From Streptomyces monashensis (GTDB taxonomy: Bacteria; Actinomycetota; Actinomycetes; Streptomycetales; Streptomycetaceae): 64,000 bases of DNA. A model generated the notes under the pieces. That model was not told where the DNA came from. It worked only from the letters and a program-made list of their open reading frames with translations, and did no database searches. The stretch is taken from positions 62,001-126,000 of the forward strand of contig NZ_MLYO01000026.1 in the NCBI RefSeq assembly GCF_001866665.1, written 5' to 3'. The position numbers and the translations under genes were made by a program. This document shows, piece by piece, positions 8,305-16,297 of the stretch. Position 1 is the first letter of the stretch; each line of letters starts with the position of its first letter.

Positions 8305-8886
8305 ATGACCACGTTCGACCTCGGAGCCCAGACCAGAGCGGTGGCGCGGCTCGCCGAGTCCGTGACCGACGAGCAGCTGGCCGACCCGACCCCCTGCCCG
8401 GACCTGGCGGTGCGGAACCTGCTGGGCCACCTGCTGGGGCTGTCCGTGGCCTTCCGTGACGCGGCGCGCAAGGACCTCGGCCCCACGACCGACACCGACC
8501 CGAACGCCGCCGTCCCGGACCTCGGCCCCGGCTGGCGCGAGGACCTGCCCAAGGCGCTGGACGAGCTGGCCGAGGCCTGGCGCGACCCGGCCGCGTGGAC
8601 CGGGGACACCCGGGCCGGCGGCGTGGACCTGCCGGCGGCGGTCGCGGGTGCGGTCGTCGCCGACGAACTGGTCGTCCACGGCTGGGACCTGGCCCGCGCC
8701 ACGGGGCAGGACTACGCCCCCGACCCGGCCGCGCTGGGCTCGGCGCTCACGTTTCTGCGGGCCGCCGCGAACGACCCCGACCGCGGGAGCGGGCTGTTCG
8801 GGCCGGTGGTCGAGGTGCCGGAGTCCGCGACACTGCTGGACCGGGCGATCGGGCTGAGCGGCCGGGATCCGGGGTGGCGGCCGTAG
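8305..8886 (+). CDS. TIGR03086 family metal-binding protein (mycothiol/DinB fold)
   Basis: 193 residues, a four-helix-bundle protein of the maleylpyruvate-isomerase-like/DinB superfamily. The signature N-L-L-G-H-L-L near residue 35 supplies the first metal-ligand histidine, and V-V-A-D-E-L-V-V-H-G-W-D-L-A near 120 holds the second His and Asp. Members in actinobacteria are often annotated as mycothiol-dependent enzymes, but the substrate is rarely known. Likely co-transcribed with the preceding DUF6010 gene. Confidence 0.8.
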   Translation: MTTFDLGAQTRAVARLAESVTDEQLADPTPCPDLAVRNLLGHLLGLSVAFRDAARKDLGPTTDTDPNAAVPDLGPGWREDLPKALDELAEAWRDPAAWTGDTRAGGVDLPAAVAGAVVADELVVHGWDLARATGQDYAPDPAALGSALTFLRAAANDPDRGSGLFGPVVEVPESATLLDRAIGLSGRDPGWRP

Positions 8887-9045
8887 GCTCCGCCGGTTCG
8901 GCAGCGGCGGCTGCCGTGGGTGAGTCGCGGCGCCCCGCGGTCGGGGGCTCGACCGGTTCTCGGCCGCGGGTTCGTCGTGTCTGAGCGCGCCCACGCGGCG
9001 GAGCCGCATATCGGCACAGCCCCGCGCTCCGGGCCCGGCCGACCG

Positions 9046-9470
9046 CGCGCGGGGTACCTGCCGGCCGGTGGGGGTGCCGAGGAGTGGGTGGATGCGGGGC
9101 CCGGGTCGTTCGCGGAACTGCAGCGGCACACGGAGCAGGCGCGGCTGACCGCGCTCCGGATCTCCACTATGCCCGCGGACCACAGCGCCGATCCGCGCAC
9201 CGCCGCCTGCACCCTTGACCGCCCTTACCCGCCCATCCCTGCCCCGCGCGTGCACCGCACTCGGTGAACTCGCCGACCGCGCCGACCTGTTCCTGTGCGA
9301 GGCCGACCTCGACATCCATCGCGAAGGGGAACAGGTGCACCTGGCGTCGGAGGGTGCCGGGCGCACCGCCCGGAGGCGCGGGTGTGCGCACTGCTCGTCA
9401 CCCACGTCGGTCCCACGCTCACCTGTGAGGCGGCCGTCGCGCGAGCCGCCGACCTCCTCCGGCTTCGTTT
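9046..9470 (+). pseudogene. Decayed MBL-fold metallo-hydrolase gene
   Basis: Fragments in two frames line up with one family. The first (about 9046-9200) reads G-Y-L then W-V-D-A-G-P-G-S-F-A-E-L-Q-R-H-T and a block ending A-D-H-S-A-D, where the usual H-x-H-x-D-H zinc motif has become T-M-P-A-D-H. After a large internal gap, 9256-9370 reads A-D-L-F-L-C-E-A-D-L-D-I-H, and a frameshift leads into L-L-V-T-H-V-G-P-T-L near 9390-9425, the typical C-terminal end of these hydrolases. Lost metal ligands, missing middle and frameshift show it is non-functional. The 684-bp gap between 8887 and 9570 holds nothing else except the promoter listed next. Confidence 0.7.
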
Positions 9471-9480
9471 GTCAGAAGCA

Positions 9481-9556
9481 TTGACGAAACACGGGCCCCC
9501 TCCTACCTTCAACGCGTCGTACTTCGTACGTCATATATGAGACGCGATATGTGAGA
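9481..9556 (+). promoter_or_regulatory. Promoter and direct-repeat operator candidate of the GntR operon
   Basis: TTGACG (9481-9486) and TACCTT (9504-9509) are 17 bp apart, a good vegetative promoter match. Downstream, ATATATGAGA (9533-9542) and ATATGTGAGA (9547-9556) form an AT-rich direct repeat with a 14-bp period ending 14 bp before the regulator's ATG. The repeat is well placed for autoregulation by the GntR protein (inference). Confidence 0.5.
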
Positions 9557-9570
9557 TCCGAGAGGGCCGC

Positions 9571-10290
9571 ATGACCTCTGTGCCCACCCCGATCCCGTCC
9601 CGCACCCAGTACGTGCTGGACGCGATCAAACACCGCATCCTGACCGGGCGGTTGACGCCCGGTCAGGCCCTCGTCGAGACGGAGCTGGCCGCGCAGTTCG
9701 GGGTGTCCAAGACCCCGGTGCGCGAGGCGCTGAAGACCCTCGCCGGGACCGGGCTGGTCGTGATGAGCCAGTACAAGGGCGTCACGGTGCGCATGGTGGA
9801 CGCGGACATGGCGCGCGAGGTGTACGACGTACGGCTCCTGCTGGAGCCCGAGGCGCTGCGCCGGGCCGTCCGGCGCGGCGCCCCCCTCGATGCCGCGCGC
9901 GACGCGCTGGCCCGTGCCGACGGCGCCACCGACGCCGCCGAACGGTCCCTGGCCAACCGGGAGTTCCACCGCGCGCTGTACCTGCCGTGCGGCAACCCGC
10001 TGCTCGGCCGGATGCTCGACGAGGTCCGCGACCAGGCGGCCCTCGTCTCCGCCGTCGCCTGGGCCACCGACCCCTCCTGGGAGCGGGAGGCCGCCGAGCA
10101 CCGGGAGATCCTGCGGCTCGCGCTCGCCGGCGACGCCGACGCGGCCGCCGGCGCCCTGCACGCCCACATCGCCTCCTTCGTCCGGCGCGCGTTCCCCCAG
10201 GAGACCCAGGAGATCCACGAACCCCACGCCTTCTCGCATCTCCCGCACGCCGTGGACCCGAAGACCCCCGCACAGGAAGGTCATTCATGA
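9571..10290 (+). CDS. GntR-family (FadR subfamily) transcriptional regulator
   Basis: 239 residues. Residues 10-75 are a GntR winged helix-turn-helix with the signature I-L-T-G-R-L-T-P-G followed by S-K-T-P-V-R-E-A-L. The C-terminal two thirds form the all-helical FCD ligand-binding domain, with D-V-R-L-L-L-E-P-E-A at about 90 and metal-ligand histidines in F-H-R-A-L and E-H-R-E-I. This subfamily commonly senses sugar acids or 2-keto-3-deoxy acids. Its stop overlaps the next gene's start (ATGA), so it heads a three-gene operon and probably senses a substrate or intermediate of those two enzymes. Confidence 0.9.
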   Translation: MTSVPTPIPSRTQYVLDAIKHRILTGRLTPGQALVETELAAQFGVSKTPVREALKTLAGTGLVVMSQYKGVTVRMVDADMAREVYDVRLLLEPEALRRAVRRGAPLDAARDALARADGATDAAERSLANREFHRALYLPCGNPLLGRMLDEVRDQAALVSAVAWATDPSWEREAAEHREILRLALAGDADAAAGALHAHIASFVRRAFPQETQEIHEPHAFSHLPHAVDPKTPAQEGHS

Positions 10291-11198
10291 GCAGCGTGAG
10301 GTTCGAGAGCCGGCGGGCGGCCCTGGCCGACGTGGTGGCCATCCCGGTGACCCCGTTCGCCGCGGACGGCTCCGTCGACACCGGCGCCCACCGGGCCCTG
10401 CTGCGCCGCCTGCTCGACGGCGGGATCACCACCCTCACCCCGAACGGCAACACCGGAGAGTTCTACGCCCTCACTCCCGAAGAGCGCCGCCAGGTCACCG
10501 AGTCGACCGTCGACGAGGCGGGCGGGCGGGCGGCGGTCCTCGTCGGGGTCGGGCACGATCTGCCCACGGCCGTCGCCTCCGCCCGGCACGCGCGCGACCT
10601 CGGCGCCGGAATGGTCATGGTCCACCAGCCCGTGCACCCCTACGTCTCGGCGGCCGGCTGGGTCGACTACCACCGTGCCATCGCCGAGTCCGTGCCCGAG
10701 CTGGGCGTGGTGCCGTACCTGCGCGACGCCCAGCTGCCCGGCGCCCGGCTCGCCGAACTCGCCGACCACTGCCCGAACGTCATCGGCGTGAAGTACGCCG
10801 TACCGGACACCGTGCGCTTCGCCGCCTTCGCACGCGACGCCGGCCTCGACCGCTTCGTCTGGGTCGCCGGACTCGCGGAGCCCTACGCCCCCTCCTACTT
10901 CTCGGCGGGCGCCACCGGCTTCACCTCCGGACTCGTGAACGTCGCCCCGGCCGTCTCGCTGAACATGATCGAAGCGCTTCGGTCCGGCGACTACCCGGCC
11001 GCCATGAAGGTCTGGGAGCAGATCCGCCGCTTCGAGGAACTGCGCGCCGCCCACGGCTCCGCCAACAACGTCACCGTCGTCAAGGAGGCCCTCGCCTCGC
11101 TCGGCCTGTGCCGCCGCGACGTCCGCCCGCCGAGCAGGACGCTGCCCGAGGACGAGCGCGCCGAGGTCGCCGCCATCGCCACCGGATGGCCGATATGA
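10287..11198 (+). CDS. Dihydrodipicolinate synthase/N-acetylneuraminate lyase family protein (sugar-acid aldolase or dehydratase)
   Basis: 303 residues from an ATG overlapping the GntR stop. A TIM barrel of the DHDPS/NAL superfamily: the entrance motif G-N-T-G-E-F near residue 53, the tyrosine in V-P-Y-L-R-D and the Schiff-base lysine in V-I-G-V-K-Y-A-V. Lysine biosynthesis dapA is unlikely because of the operon partner, an IlvD/Edd dehydratase. Such pairs in pentonate pathways make 2-keto-3-deoxy acids that this fold then cleaves or dehydrates. Exact reaction (aldol cleavage to pyruvate, or dehydration to 2,5-dioxopentanoate) cannot be decided from sequence. Confidence 0.82.
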   Translation: MSSVRFESRRAALADVVAIPVTPFAADGSVDTGAHRALLRRLLDGGITTLTPNGNTGEFYALTPEERRQVTESTVDEAGGRAAVLVGVGHDLPTAVASARHARDLGAGMVMVHQPVHPYVSAAGWVDYHRAIAESVPELGVVPYLRDAQLPGARLAELADHCPNVIGVKYAVPDTVRFAAFARDAGLDRFVWVAGLAEPYAPSYFSAGATGFTSGLVNVAPAVSLNMIEALRSGDYPAAMKVWEQIRRFEELRAAHGSANNVTVVKEALASLGLCRRDVRPPSRTLPEDERAEVAAIATGWPI

Positions 11199-12928
11199 GC
11201 GCCCCGCGCAAGCGCCCCGAGGAGCTGAGAAGCCACCAGTGGTACGGCACCGACGGTCTGCGCTCCTTCAGTCACCGCGCCCGCACCCGCCAGCTCGGCT
11301 ACCTCCCCGAGGAGCACCTCGGCAAGCCGGTCATCGCGATCCTCAACACCTGGTCCGACATCAACCCGTGCCATGTGCACCTGCGGGACCGTGCGCAGGC
11401 CGTGAAGCGGGGCGTGTGGCAGGCCGGGGGCTTCCCGCTCGAATTCCCGGTCTCCACCCTCAGCGAGACCTTCCAGAAGCCGACCCCCATGCTCTACCGC
11501 AACCTGCTCGCGATGGAGACCGAGGAACTGCTGCGCTCCTACCCCGTCGACGGTGCGGTCCTGATGGGCGGCTGCGACAAGTCGACACCCGCCCTGCTCA
11601 TGGGCGCGGCGAGCGTCGACCTCCCGGCCGTCTTCGTCCCGGCCGGGCCCATGCTCCCGGGTCACTGGCGCGGCGAGGTCCTCGGCTCCGGCACCGACAT
11701 GTGGAAGTACTGGGACGACAGGCGGGCCGGCCTCATCGGGGACTGCGAGATGGCCGAGCTGGAGAGCGGCCTGGCCCGCTCGCCCGGCCACTGCATGACC
11801 ATGGGTACGGCGTCCACGCTGACGGCCGCCGCCGAGGCGCTCGGCGTGACCGTGCCCGGCGCGTCCAGCATCCCGGCGGTGGACTCGGGGCACGACCGGA
11901 TGGCCGCGCGATCGGGCCTGGCCGCCGTCGAACTGGTCCATCGGGGACGGAAGTTGAGCGACATCCTCACTCATGGGGCCTTCGCGGACGCCGTCACCAC
12001 CGTGCTCGGCCTCGGCGGCTCCACCAACGCCGTGATCCATCTGATCGCCATGGCCGGGCGGGCGGGTGTCCGGCTCACCCTGGACGACTTCGACCGGATC
12101 GCCCGCACGGTGCCGGTCCTCGCCAACGTCCGCCCCGGCGGCCGGACGTACCTCATGGAGGACTTCCACTTCGCCGGCGGCCTGCCCGGCTTCCTCTCCC
12201 GGATCCCGGACCTGCTCCACCTCGACCGGCCCACGGTCTCGCACGACACCCTGCGCGAGCAGCTCGACGGCGCCCGGGTCCACCACGACGACGTCATCCG
12301 CACCCGCGACAACCCGGTCGCGAGCGAGGGCGGGGTCGCCGTGCTGCGCGGCAACCTCTGCCCGGACGGCGCGGTCATCAAGCACATCGCCGCCGAGCCC
12401 CGCCTGCTCGAGCACACCGGCCCGGCGGTCGTCTTCGACGACTACCGGACCATGCAGCGCACCATCGACGACCCCGCGCTCGGCATCACCGCCGACAGCG
12501 TGCTGGTGCTGCGGGGCGCCGGGCCCAAGGGCGGTCCGGGCATGCCCGAGTACGGCATGCTGCCCATCCCGGACCACCTGCTGAAGCAGGGCGTGCGTGA
12601 CATGGTCCGGATCTCCGACGCCCGGATGAGCGGCACGAGTTACGGCGCCTGCGTGCTGCACGTGGCCCCGGAGTCGTACGTCGGCGGACCGCTGGCGCTG
12701 GTGCGCACCGGCGACCTCATCACCCTCGACGTCGCGGCCCGCACCCTCCGACTCGACGTGGACGACGAGGAGTTGGCGCGTCGCCGGGCGGAGTGGACGC
12801 CGCCGCCCGTGCGTGCCGAGCGCGGATACGGCGCGCTCTACACCGAGCAGATCACCCAGGCGGACACCGGCTGCGACTTCGAGTTCCTCGCGCGGCCGGG
12901 CACGGTGCGGGAACCGTACGCGGGCTGA
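11195..12928 (+). CDS. IlvD/Edd family sugar-acid dehydratase (L-arabinonate dehydratase-like)
   Basis: 577 residues; the ATG overlaps the previous stop by 4 nt. Iron-sulfur ligands of the family are visible as I-N-P-C, M-G-G-C-D-K-S-T-P and H-C-M-T-M-G-T-A-S-T. Length and the start segment R-S-H-Q-W-Y-G match the pentonate/hexonate dehydratase branch (L-arabinonate, D-xylonate type) rather than the branched-chain amino acid enzyme. The enzyme would convert an aldonate to a 2-keto-3-deoxy acid, which the upstream DHDPS-fold enzyme would process. The product could reach 2-oxoglutarate through the aldehyde dehydrogenase at 20223-21752 if dehydrated to 2,5-dioxopentanoate. Confidence 0.82.
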   Translation: MSAPRKRPEELRSHQWYGTDGLRSFSHRARTRQLGYLPEEHLGKPVIAILNTWSDINPCHVHLRDRAQAVKRGVWQAGGFPLEFPVSTLSETFQKPTPMLYRNLLAMETEELLRSYPVDGAVLMGGCDKSTPALLMGAASVDLPAVFVPAGPMLPGHWRGEVLGSGTDMWKYWDDRRAGLIGDCEMAELESGLARSPGHCMTMGTASTLTAAAEALGVTVPGASSIPAVDSGHDRMAARSGLAAVELVHRGRKLSDILTHGAFADAVTTVLGLGGSTNAVIHLIAMAGRAGVRLTLDDFDRIARTVPVLANVRPGGRTYLMEDFHFAGGLPGFLSRIPDLLHLDRPTVSHDTLREQLDGARVHHDDVIRTRDNPVASEGGVAVLRGNLCPDGAVIKHIAAEPRLLEHTGPAVVFDDYRTMQRTIDDPALGITADSVLVLRGAGPKGGPGMPEYGMLPIPDHLLKQGVRDMVRISDARMSGTSYGACVLHVAPESYVGGPLALVRTGDLITLDVAARTLRLDVDDEELARRRAEWTPPPVRAERGYGALYTEQITQADTGCDFEFLARPGTVREPYAG

Positions 12929-13007
12929 GCCCGGCCGGTCCACACCTTCCTGTGGACGAGATCTCGAACAACGATCGGCAGGCGCTTACCCGGAACGGAG
13001 AACAGTC

Positions 13008-13255
13008 ATGGGCCAAGCCGCAGCCGTGGCGAAACCGCCCGCGCCACCCGGCGGCGCCGTGCCTCCGCGCCCCCGTGCAGGCTGCCGTACCTGCTGATCG
13101 CCCCGGCGGCCCTGCTGATGCCGGGCTTCATCGCCCACCCGGTGCTCAGCGTCTTCTCCGACAGCCTGCAGAACCACAACCCCACCAAGCCCTGGCGGAA
13201 CGGCTTCGCCGGCGCCGGCAACTTCACCCAGGCCTTCGCCCACGACCCCCATCCT
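13008..13255 (+). pseudogene. Frameshifted, 3'-truncated sugar ABC permease gene
   Basis: A good ribosome-binding site (ACGGAGAA) and ATG at 13008 open a Pro/Ala-rich N-terminus that stops at about 13097. The adjacent frame continues with L-L-I-A-P-A-A-L-L and then H-P-V-L-S-V-F, N-P-T-K-P-W-R and F-T-Q-A-F, the start and first periplasmic loop of a MalF-type sugar permease. The similarity ends near 13255, just before the convergent hypothetical gene. Only about 80 of 300 residues remain, so it cannot function. It probably once belonged to an importer of the GntR operon. This fills the 348-bp gap 12929-13276. Confidence 0.7.
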
Positions 13256-13276
13256 CCCCTTCACCCCAGCGCACGG

Positions 13277-13636
13277 TCACAGGACCCTGATCCGAGCGGG
13301 GTCCGGCAGCCGCGTCGGAGCGGTGTCGCCGTACCACGCGTACTCAAGGGCCGACAGCCGTCCGTCGCTCACCCAGACGAGCAACTCGCCCGCCGGCTCT
13401 CCGAAATCGCCGCGGACCGTGCCCACCGCCGGGAGGACGCCGTCCGCGACCGGGGCCGCCGGGACCCACGAGGGCACGGTCAGGTCCGTGCTCGGCGACT
13501 CGGCACCCCAAGGCCGCCCGAGGCTCACCTCCGCGACCTGGGCCCGGAGTTCGCGCACGCCGGGGAGGTCCGCCGCGAGGAGTGCGGTGAGGGCCTGCCG
13601 GTAGCCGAGTGCGGCAGGAGGAGGGCGGCGTGGCAT
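13277..13636 (-). CDS. Conserved hypothetical protein
   Basis: 119 residues from the ATG at 13636. An initial P-R-R-P-P-P is followed by an amphipathic helix (Y-R-Q-A-L-T-A-L-L-A-A-D-L-P-G) and then a segment of probable strands, W-V-S-D-G-R-L-S-A-L-E-Y-A-W-Y, near the C-terminus. Soluble, no signal peptide. The pattern resembles small conserved Streptomyces proteins of unknown function; I do not recognise a named family. It is flanked by the permease remnant and the divergent acid phosphatase gene. Confidence 0.65.
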   Translation of the reverse strand: MPRRPPPAALGYRQALTALLAADLPGVRELRAQVAEVSLGRPWGAESPSTDLTVPSWVPAAPVADGVLPAVGTVRGDFGEPAGELLVWVSDGRLSALEYAWYGDTAPTRLPDPARIRVL

Positions 13637-13747
13637 GGGACCGCCATCGTATCGATCGGATAACACCGCTCGCCCAGTGGGGTGTGATGCGCGTAGACAG
13701 TCCGTGACCTGGTACATCACCCCCAACAAACCGGATCCGGAGTTTTC

Positions 13748-14545
13748 ATGCGGAAGTCCCACAGAGTTGTCGCCGTCGGTGCCGCCTGTGCCATCGCCGG
13801 TGCCGCGCTCTACGGCGCGGGCGCGGCCGGTGCCCGGCAGTCGACCGCCAACTCGACCCACGAGCCCTACAACATCGGGCAGTTGGTGAAGGACATCGAC
13901 ACCTACTACGGCACCACCGCCGACAGCAACGGTGTCTACCAGGCGTCGCCCGACAGCCCGTACGCCAAGGACCTGGCGCGGATCGACGCCGACGCCAGGG
14001 CCTACATCGACAAGGCCGCCCGCGCGGCGCACCGGCACGGCGAGAAGCCGGCCGTCATGTTCGACATCGACGACACGCTGCTGCTCAGCCTGGACTACGA
14101 GAAGCGGTACAACTACACGTACAACTCCACCACGTGGAACGACTACGTGAACCGCGCCGACCGGCCGGCCGTCTTCGGCAGCCCCGAACTGGTCCGCTAC
14201 GCGCAGTCCAAGGGCGTCGAGGTCTTCTACAACTCCGGTCTCACCGAGGCCCAGCGCACGGCCGCCGTCGCCAACCTGAAGAAGGTCGGCGCCGATGTGA
14301 ACCTCGACGCCGACCACATGTTCCTCAAGGACAAGGCCAACCCGCCGGCCTACCTGGGCGACTGCGCCACCCCGGGCACCTGGACCTGCACCACCGTCCA
14401 GTACAAGTCCGGCACCCGCAAGCACATCGAGGACGACCTCGGCTACGAGATCATCGCCAACTTCGGCGACCAGTACTCGGACCTGGACGGCGGCTTCGCC
14501 GACCGGACGTACAAGCTGCCGAACCCGACGTACTTCGTCGCCTGA
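13748..14545 (+). CDS. Secreted HAD-family acid phosphatase (class B-like)
   Basis: 265 residues. The N-terminus is a signal peptide (K-S-H-R then a hydrophobic core ending near A-G-A-R), so it is exported. The catalytic motif D-I-D-D-T-L is at about residues 102-107, with further HAD elements V-F-Y-N-S-G (motif II) and a lysine in F-L-K-D-K, plus D-D-L-G and G-D-Q-Y-S-D (motif III/IV). This is the acid phosphatase/vegetative-storage-protein branch of HAD hydrolases, which releases phosphate from external phosphomonoesters. No PHO box was recognised upstream. Confidence 0.88.
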   Translation: MRKSHRVVAVGAACAIAGAALYGAGAAGARQSTANSTHEPYNIGQLVKDIDTYYGTTADSNGVYQASPDSPYAKDLARIDADARAYIDKAARAAHRHGEKPAVMFDIDDTLLLSLDYEKRYNYTYNSTTWNDYVNRADRPAVFGSPELVRYAQSKGVEVFYNSGLTEAQRTAAVANLKKVGADVNLDADHMFLKDKANPPAYLGDCATPGTWTCTTVQYKSGTRKHIEDDLGYEIIANFGDQYSDLDGGFADRTYKLPNPTYFVA

Positions 14546-14636
14546 CGGCCGTACCTACTCCGCCGCCCCCGTCACCGGCCGCACCGTGCCGGGGCGGGGG
14601 CGTGTCGGCAGGGTGGCGAAGTTCCGGGGCGCGGCC

Positions 14637-15476
14637 TCACCCGTGTGTCGCGAAGCCGCCCTTCACCGCGTAGCCGACGCCGTCCGCGGTGCCCGTGACG
14701 GTGTAGCCGTCGGCCTTCGCGTCCCGGGCGCCGCGCTCGTGGTTGTACTGGCCCGCGAACACCCACTGGCCCGCCGGGACCGTACGGCCCTCCTTGAGGG
14801 TCCAGGTGTAGACGAGGAAGCCGTCCCGCTCCTCGACCGTCTGCGTGAAGTCCGTCTCCGGCAGGGAGCGCCAGGCGCCCGTGGAGGAGACTCCGCCGGT
14901 CTGGGCGACCCTCAACTCGACCGTGAGCGAGCTCAGTTGCCTCGACGTCTTCAGGGTCAGATCGCTCTGCGCCCAGAAGTCGTTGCTGTGCGGGTCGACC
15001 GAGCCGTCCGACCGCAGGGGACCCTGCTGCTCGCCGCGGGCCACGGGCGGCCGCGCGGAGGCGTCCGGTGTGCGGGCCGGGGCGGAACCCGGTGCGCGCG
15101 TCGCGTGGGCGGCGCCCGAGCCGGCCGCCGGGTTCGTGGCGCCCGCCGACGGGTGCGCCGTCGTCGCGTGCGGGGCCGGCGTCGGGGTCGGCGAGACCGC
15201 GACCGTCTGCCGCGCGGGAGGCCTGTCCTTGACGGCGGACGCCACCGCGTACCCGCCGACCGCCAGCACGCTCGCGACCGCCGCCGTGGCGCCGGCCACC
15301 CGGGCCCAGCCCCACACCGGCGGGCGGGTGGACCGGTGGCCGGCGCGGGGGGAGCCGGCCGGGGCGGCCATGCCGCGTTCCACGCGGGCCAGGATGCGCG
15401 CGCGGTCCGGTTCGTGGGCCTCGGCCGCCTCGTGCAGCCGGGCGCGCAGCTCGTCGTGCACGTCCTGCTGCCTCAT
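14637..15476 (-). CDS. Membrane-anchored anti-sigma-like protein partner of ECF sigma factor
   Basis: 279 residues; its ATG overlaps the sigma factor stop (ATGA). A cytoplasmic N-terminus of about 55 residues is rich in charged residues (H-D-E-L-R-A-R-L-H-E-A-A), followed by one membrane helix near residues 60-80 (A-T-A-A-V-A-S-V-L-A-V-G-G-Y), a long Pro/Thr/Ala-rich linker and an extracytoplasmic beta-rich domain (about 165-279). The layout fits an anti-sigma regulator that senses outside the cell. No HxxxCxxC zinc motif is visible, so it is not a ZAS-type anti-sigma factor. Confidence 0.75.
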   Translation of the reverse strand: MRQQDVHDELRARLHEAAEAHEPDRARILARVERGMAAPAGSPRAGHRSTRPPVWGWARVAGATAAVASVLAVGGYAVASAVKDRPPARQTVAVSPTPTPAPHATTAHPSAGATNPAAGSGAAHATRAPGSAPARTPDASARPPVARGEQQGPLRSDGSVDPHSNDFWAQSDLTLKTSRQLSSLTVELRVAQTGGVSSTGAWRSLPETDFTQTVEERDGFLVYTWTLKEGRTVPAGQWVFAGQYNHERGARDAKADGYTVTGTADGVGYAVKGGFATHG

Positions 15477-16042
15477 CGGTTCCTTCCTCCGCTCTCGCCG
15501 GCCCGGGCCGTCATCGCCGCGTGCATCCGCCGCGGATCGCCCTGGGGGCCGAGCAGCCGGTGCAGTTCGGCCAGGCCCTTGGACGTCTGGCTCTTCACCG
15601 TACCCACCGACACCCCGAGCGCGAGCGCGGTGTCCTTCTCCGAGAGGTCGAACGCGTGCCGCAGCACCACACACGCCCGTTTGCGGAACGGCAGTCTGCG
15701 CAGCGCCTCCCGCACGTCCACCACACCGGCCACGTCCGGGTTCTCGGTCCTCTCCTCGCGGTGCGACCAGAACAGCGCGATCCGGCGCCGCTCGCGCACC
15801 GCGCTGCGGATCCGGGTACGGGCGAGGTTGGCGACCACGCCGCGCGCGTACGCCACCGGGTGGTCGGCGGCGCGCACCCGGTCCCAGCGGTGCCACAGCG
15901 CCAGCAGCGCGTCCGCCGCGAGATCGTCGGCGGCGTCGGACTCCCCGGTCAACAGGTGGGCCAGCCGGGAGAGTTCGGCGTGGTGCCGTTCGAAGAAGGC
16001 ATGGAACTCCACGGAGGCGGCGTCGTCGACGACTGTGCCCAC
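15473..16042 (-). CDS. ECF RNA polymerase sigma factor (SigE family)
   Basis: 189 residues. Region 2 (about 10-80) includes F-F-E-R-H-H-A-E-L-S-R-L-A and the promoter-melting segment around H-P-V-A-Y-A-R; region 4 (about 110-165) has L-P-F-R-K-R-A-C-V-V-L-R-H and the helix-turn-helix L-A-L-G-V-S-V-G-T-V-K-S. It belongs to the actinobacterial SigE/SigM-like ECF group. Translationally coupled to its putative membrane regulator. A perfect 18-bp palindrome lies 40 bp upstream of the start. Confidence 0.9.
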   Translation of the reverse strand: MGTVVDDAASVEFHAFFERHHAELSRLAHLLTGESDAADDLAADALLALWHRWDRVRAADHPVAYARGVVANLARTRIRSAVRERRRIALFWSHREERTENPDVAGVVDVREALRRLPFRKRACVVLRHAFDLSEKDTALALGVSVGTVKSQTSKGLAELHRLLGPQGDPRRMHAAMTARAGESGGRNR

Positions 16043-16081
16043 GGGTGACCTCTTCTCGGTGCGCGACTGCGAGGTGCTGTG

Positions 16082-16099
16082 TATGTCATGTGAATGACA
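16082..16099 (-). promoter_or_regulatory. Perfect 7-4-7 palindrome upstream of ECF sigma gene
   Basis: ATGTCAT (16082-16088), GTGA, ATGACAT (16093-16099). It lies 40-57 bp upstream of the sigma factor start, where an operator or promoter-proximal binding site would be expected. Low GC makes it stand out. Confidence 0.45.
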
Positions 16100-16220
16100 T
16101 GCGGGGGTCCGGAGGAGTCCCGGACGGAGATCGGGAGCGTAGCAGTGGTCATTTCGCGTGCGTCGTACGGGGGGCCGGACAACGTATGGTCCACCGAACC
16201 CGATTCCGTAACACGTCGAA

Positions 16221-16235
16221 AACCTGAATCAGGTT
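16221..16235 (+). promoter_or_regulatory. 15-bp palindrome upstream of purine permease
   Basis: AACCTGA-A-TCAGGTT is a perfect inverted repeat with 7-bp arms and a 1-bp centre, 63 bp upstream of the permease ATG. It could be the operator of a purine-responsive regulator; no such regulator is in the window. Confidence 0.45.
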
Positions 16236-16297
16236 GAACAGGGGAACAATCCAGCCAGCACGCGCACACCGCCCATCAGGCAACGAGGAGTTGGACC

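Noticed and set aside
9890..12928. 1012-codon frame suggesting a fusion upstream of the IlvD/Edd dehydratase
   Set aside because: The upstream part is antisense-like shadow of the GntR and DHDPS-fold genes in another frame. The dehydratase has a clean ATG at 11195 overlapping the previous stop.
13118..13663. A 181-codon + frame starting with permease-like residues
   Set aside because: Only the first about 45 codons are permease-like; the remainder is antisense to the hypothetical gene at 13277-13636. It is treated as a truncated pseudogene.
14561..14603. GC-rich hairpin possibility after the acid phosphatase gene
   Set aside because: Pairing is imperfect with several alternative foldings, so I could not support a specific terminator.
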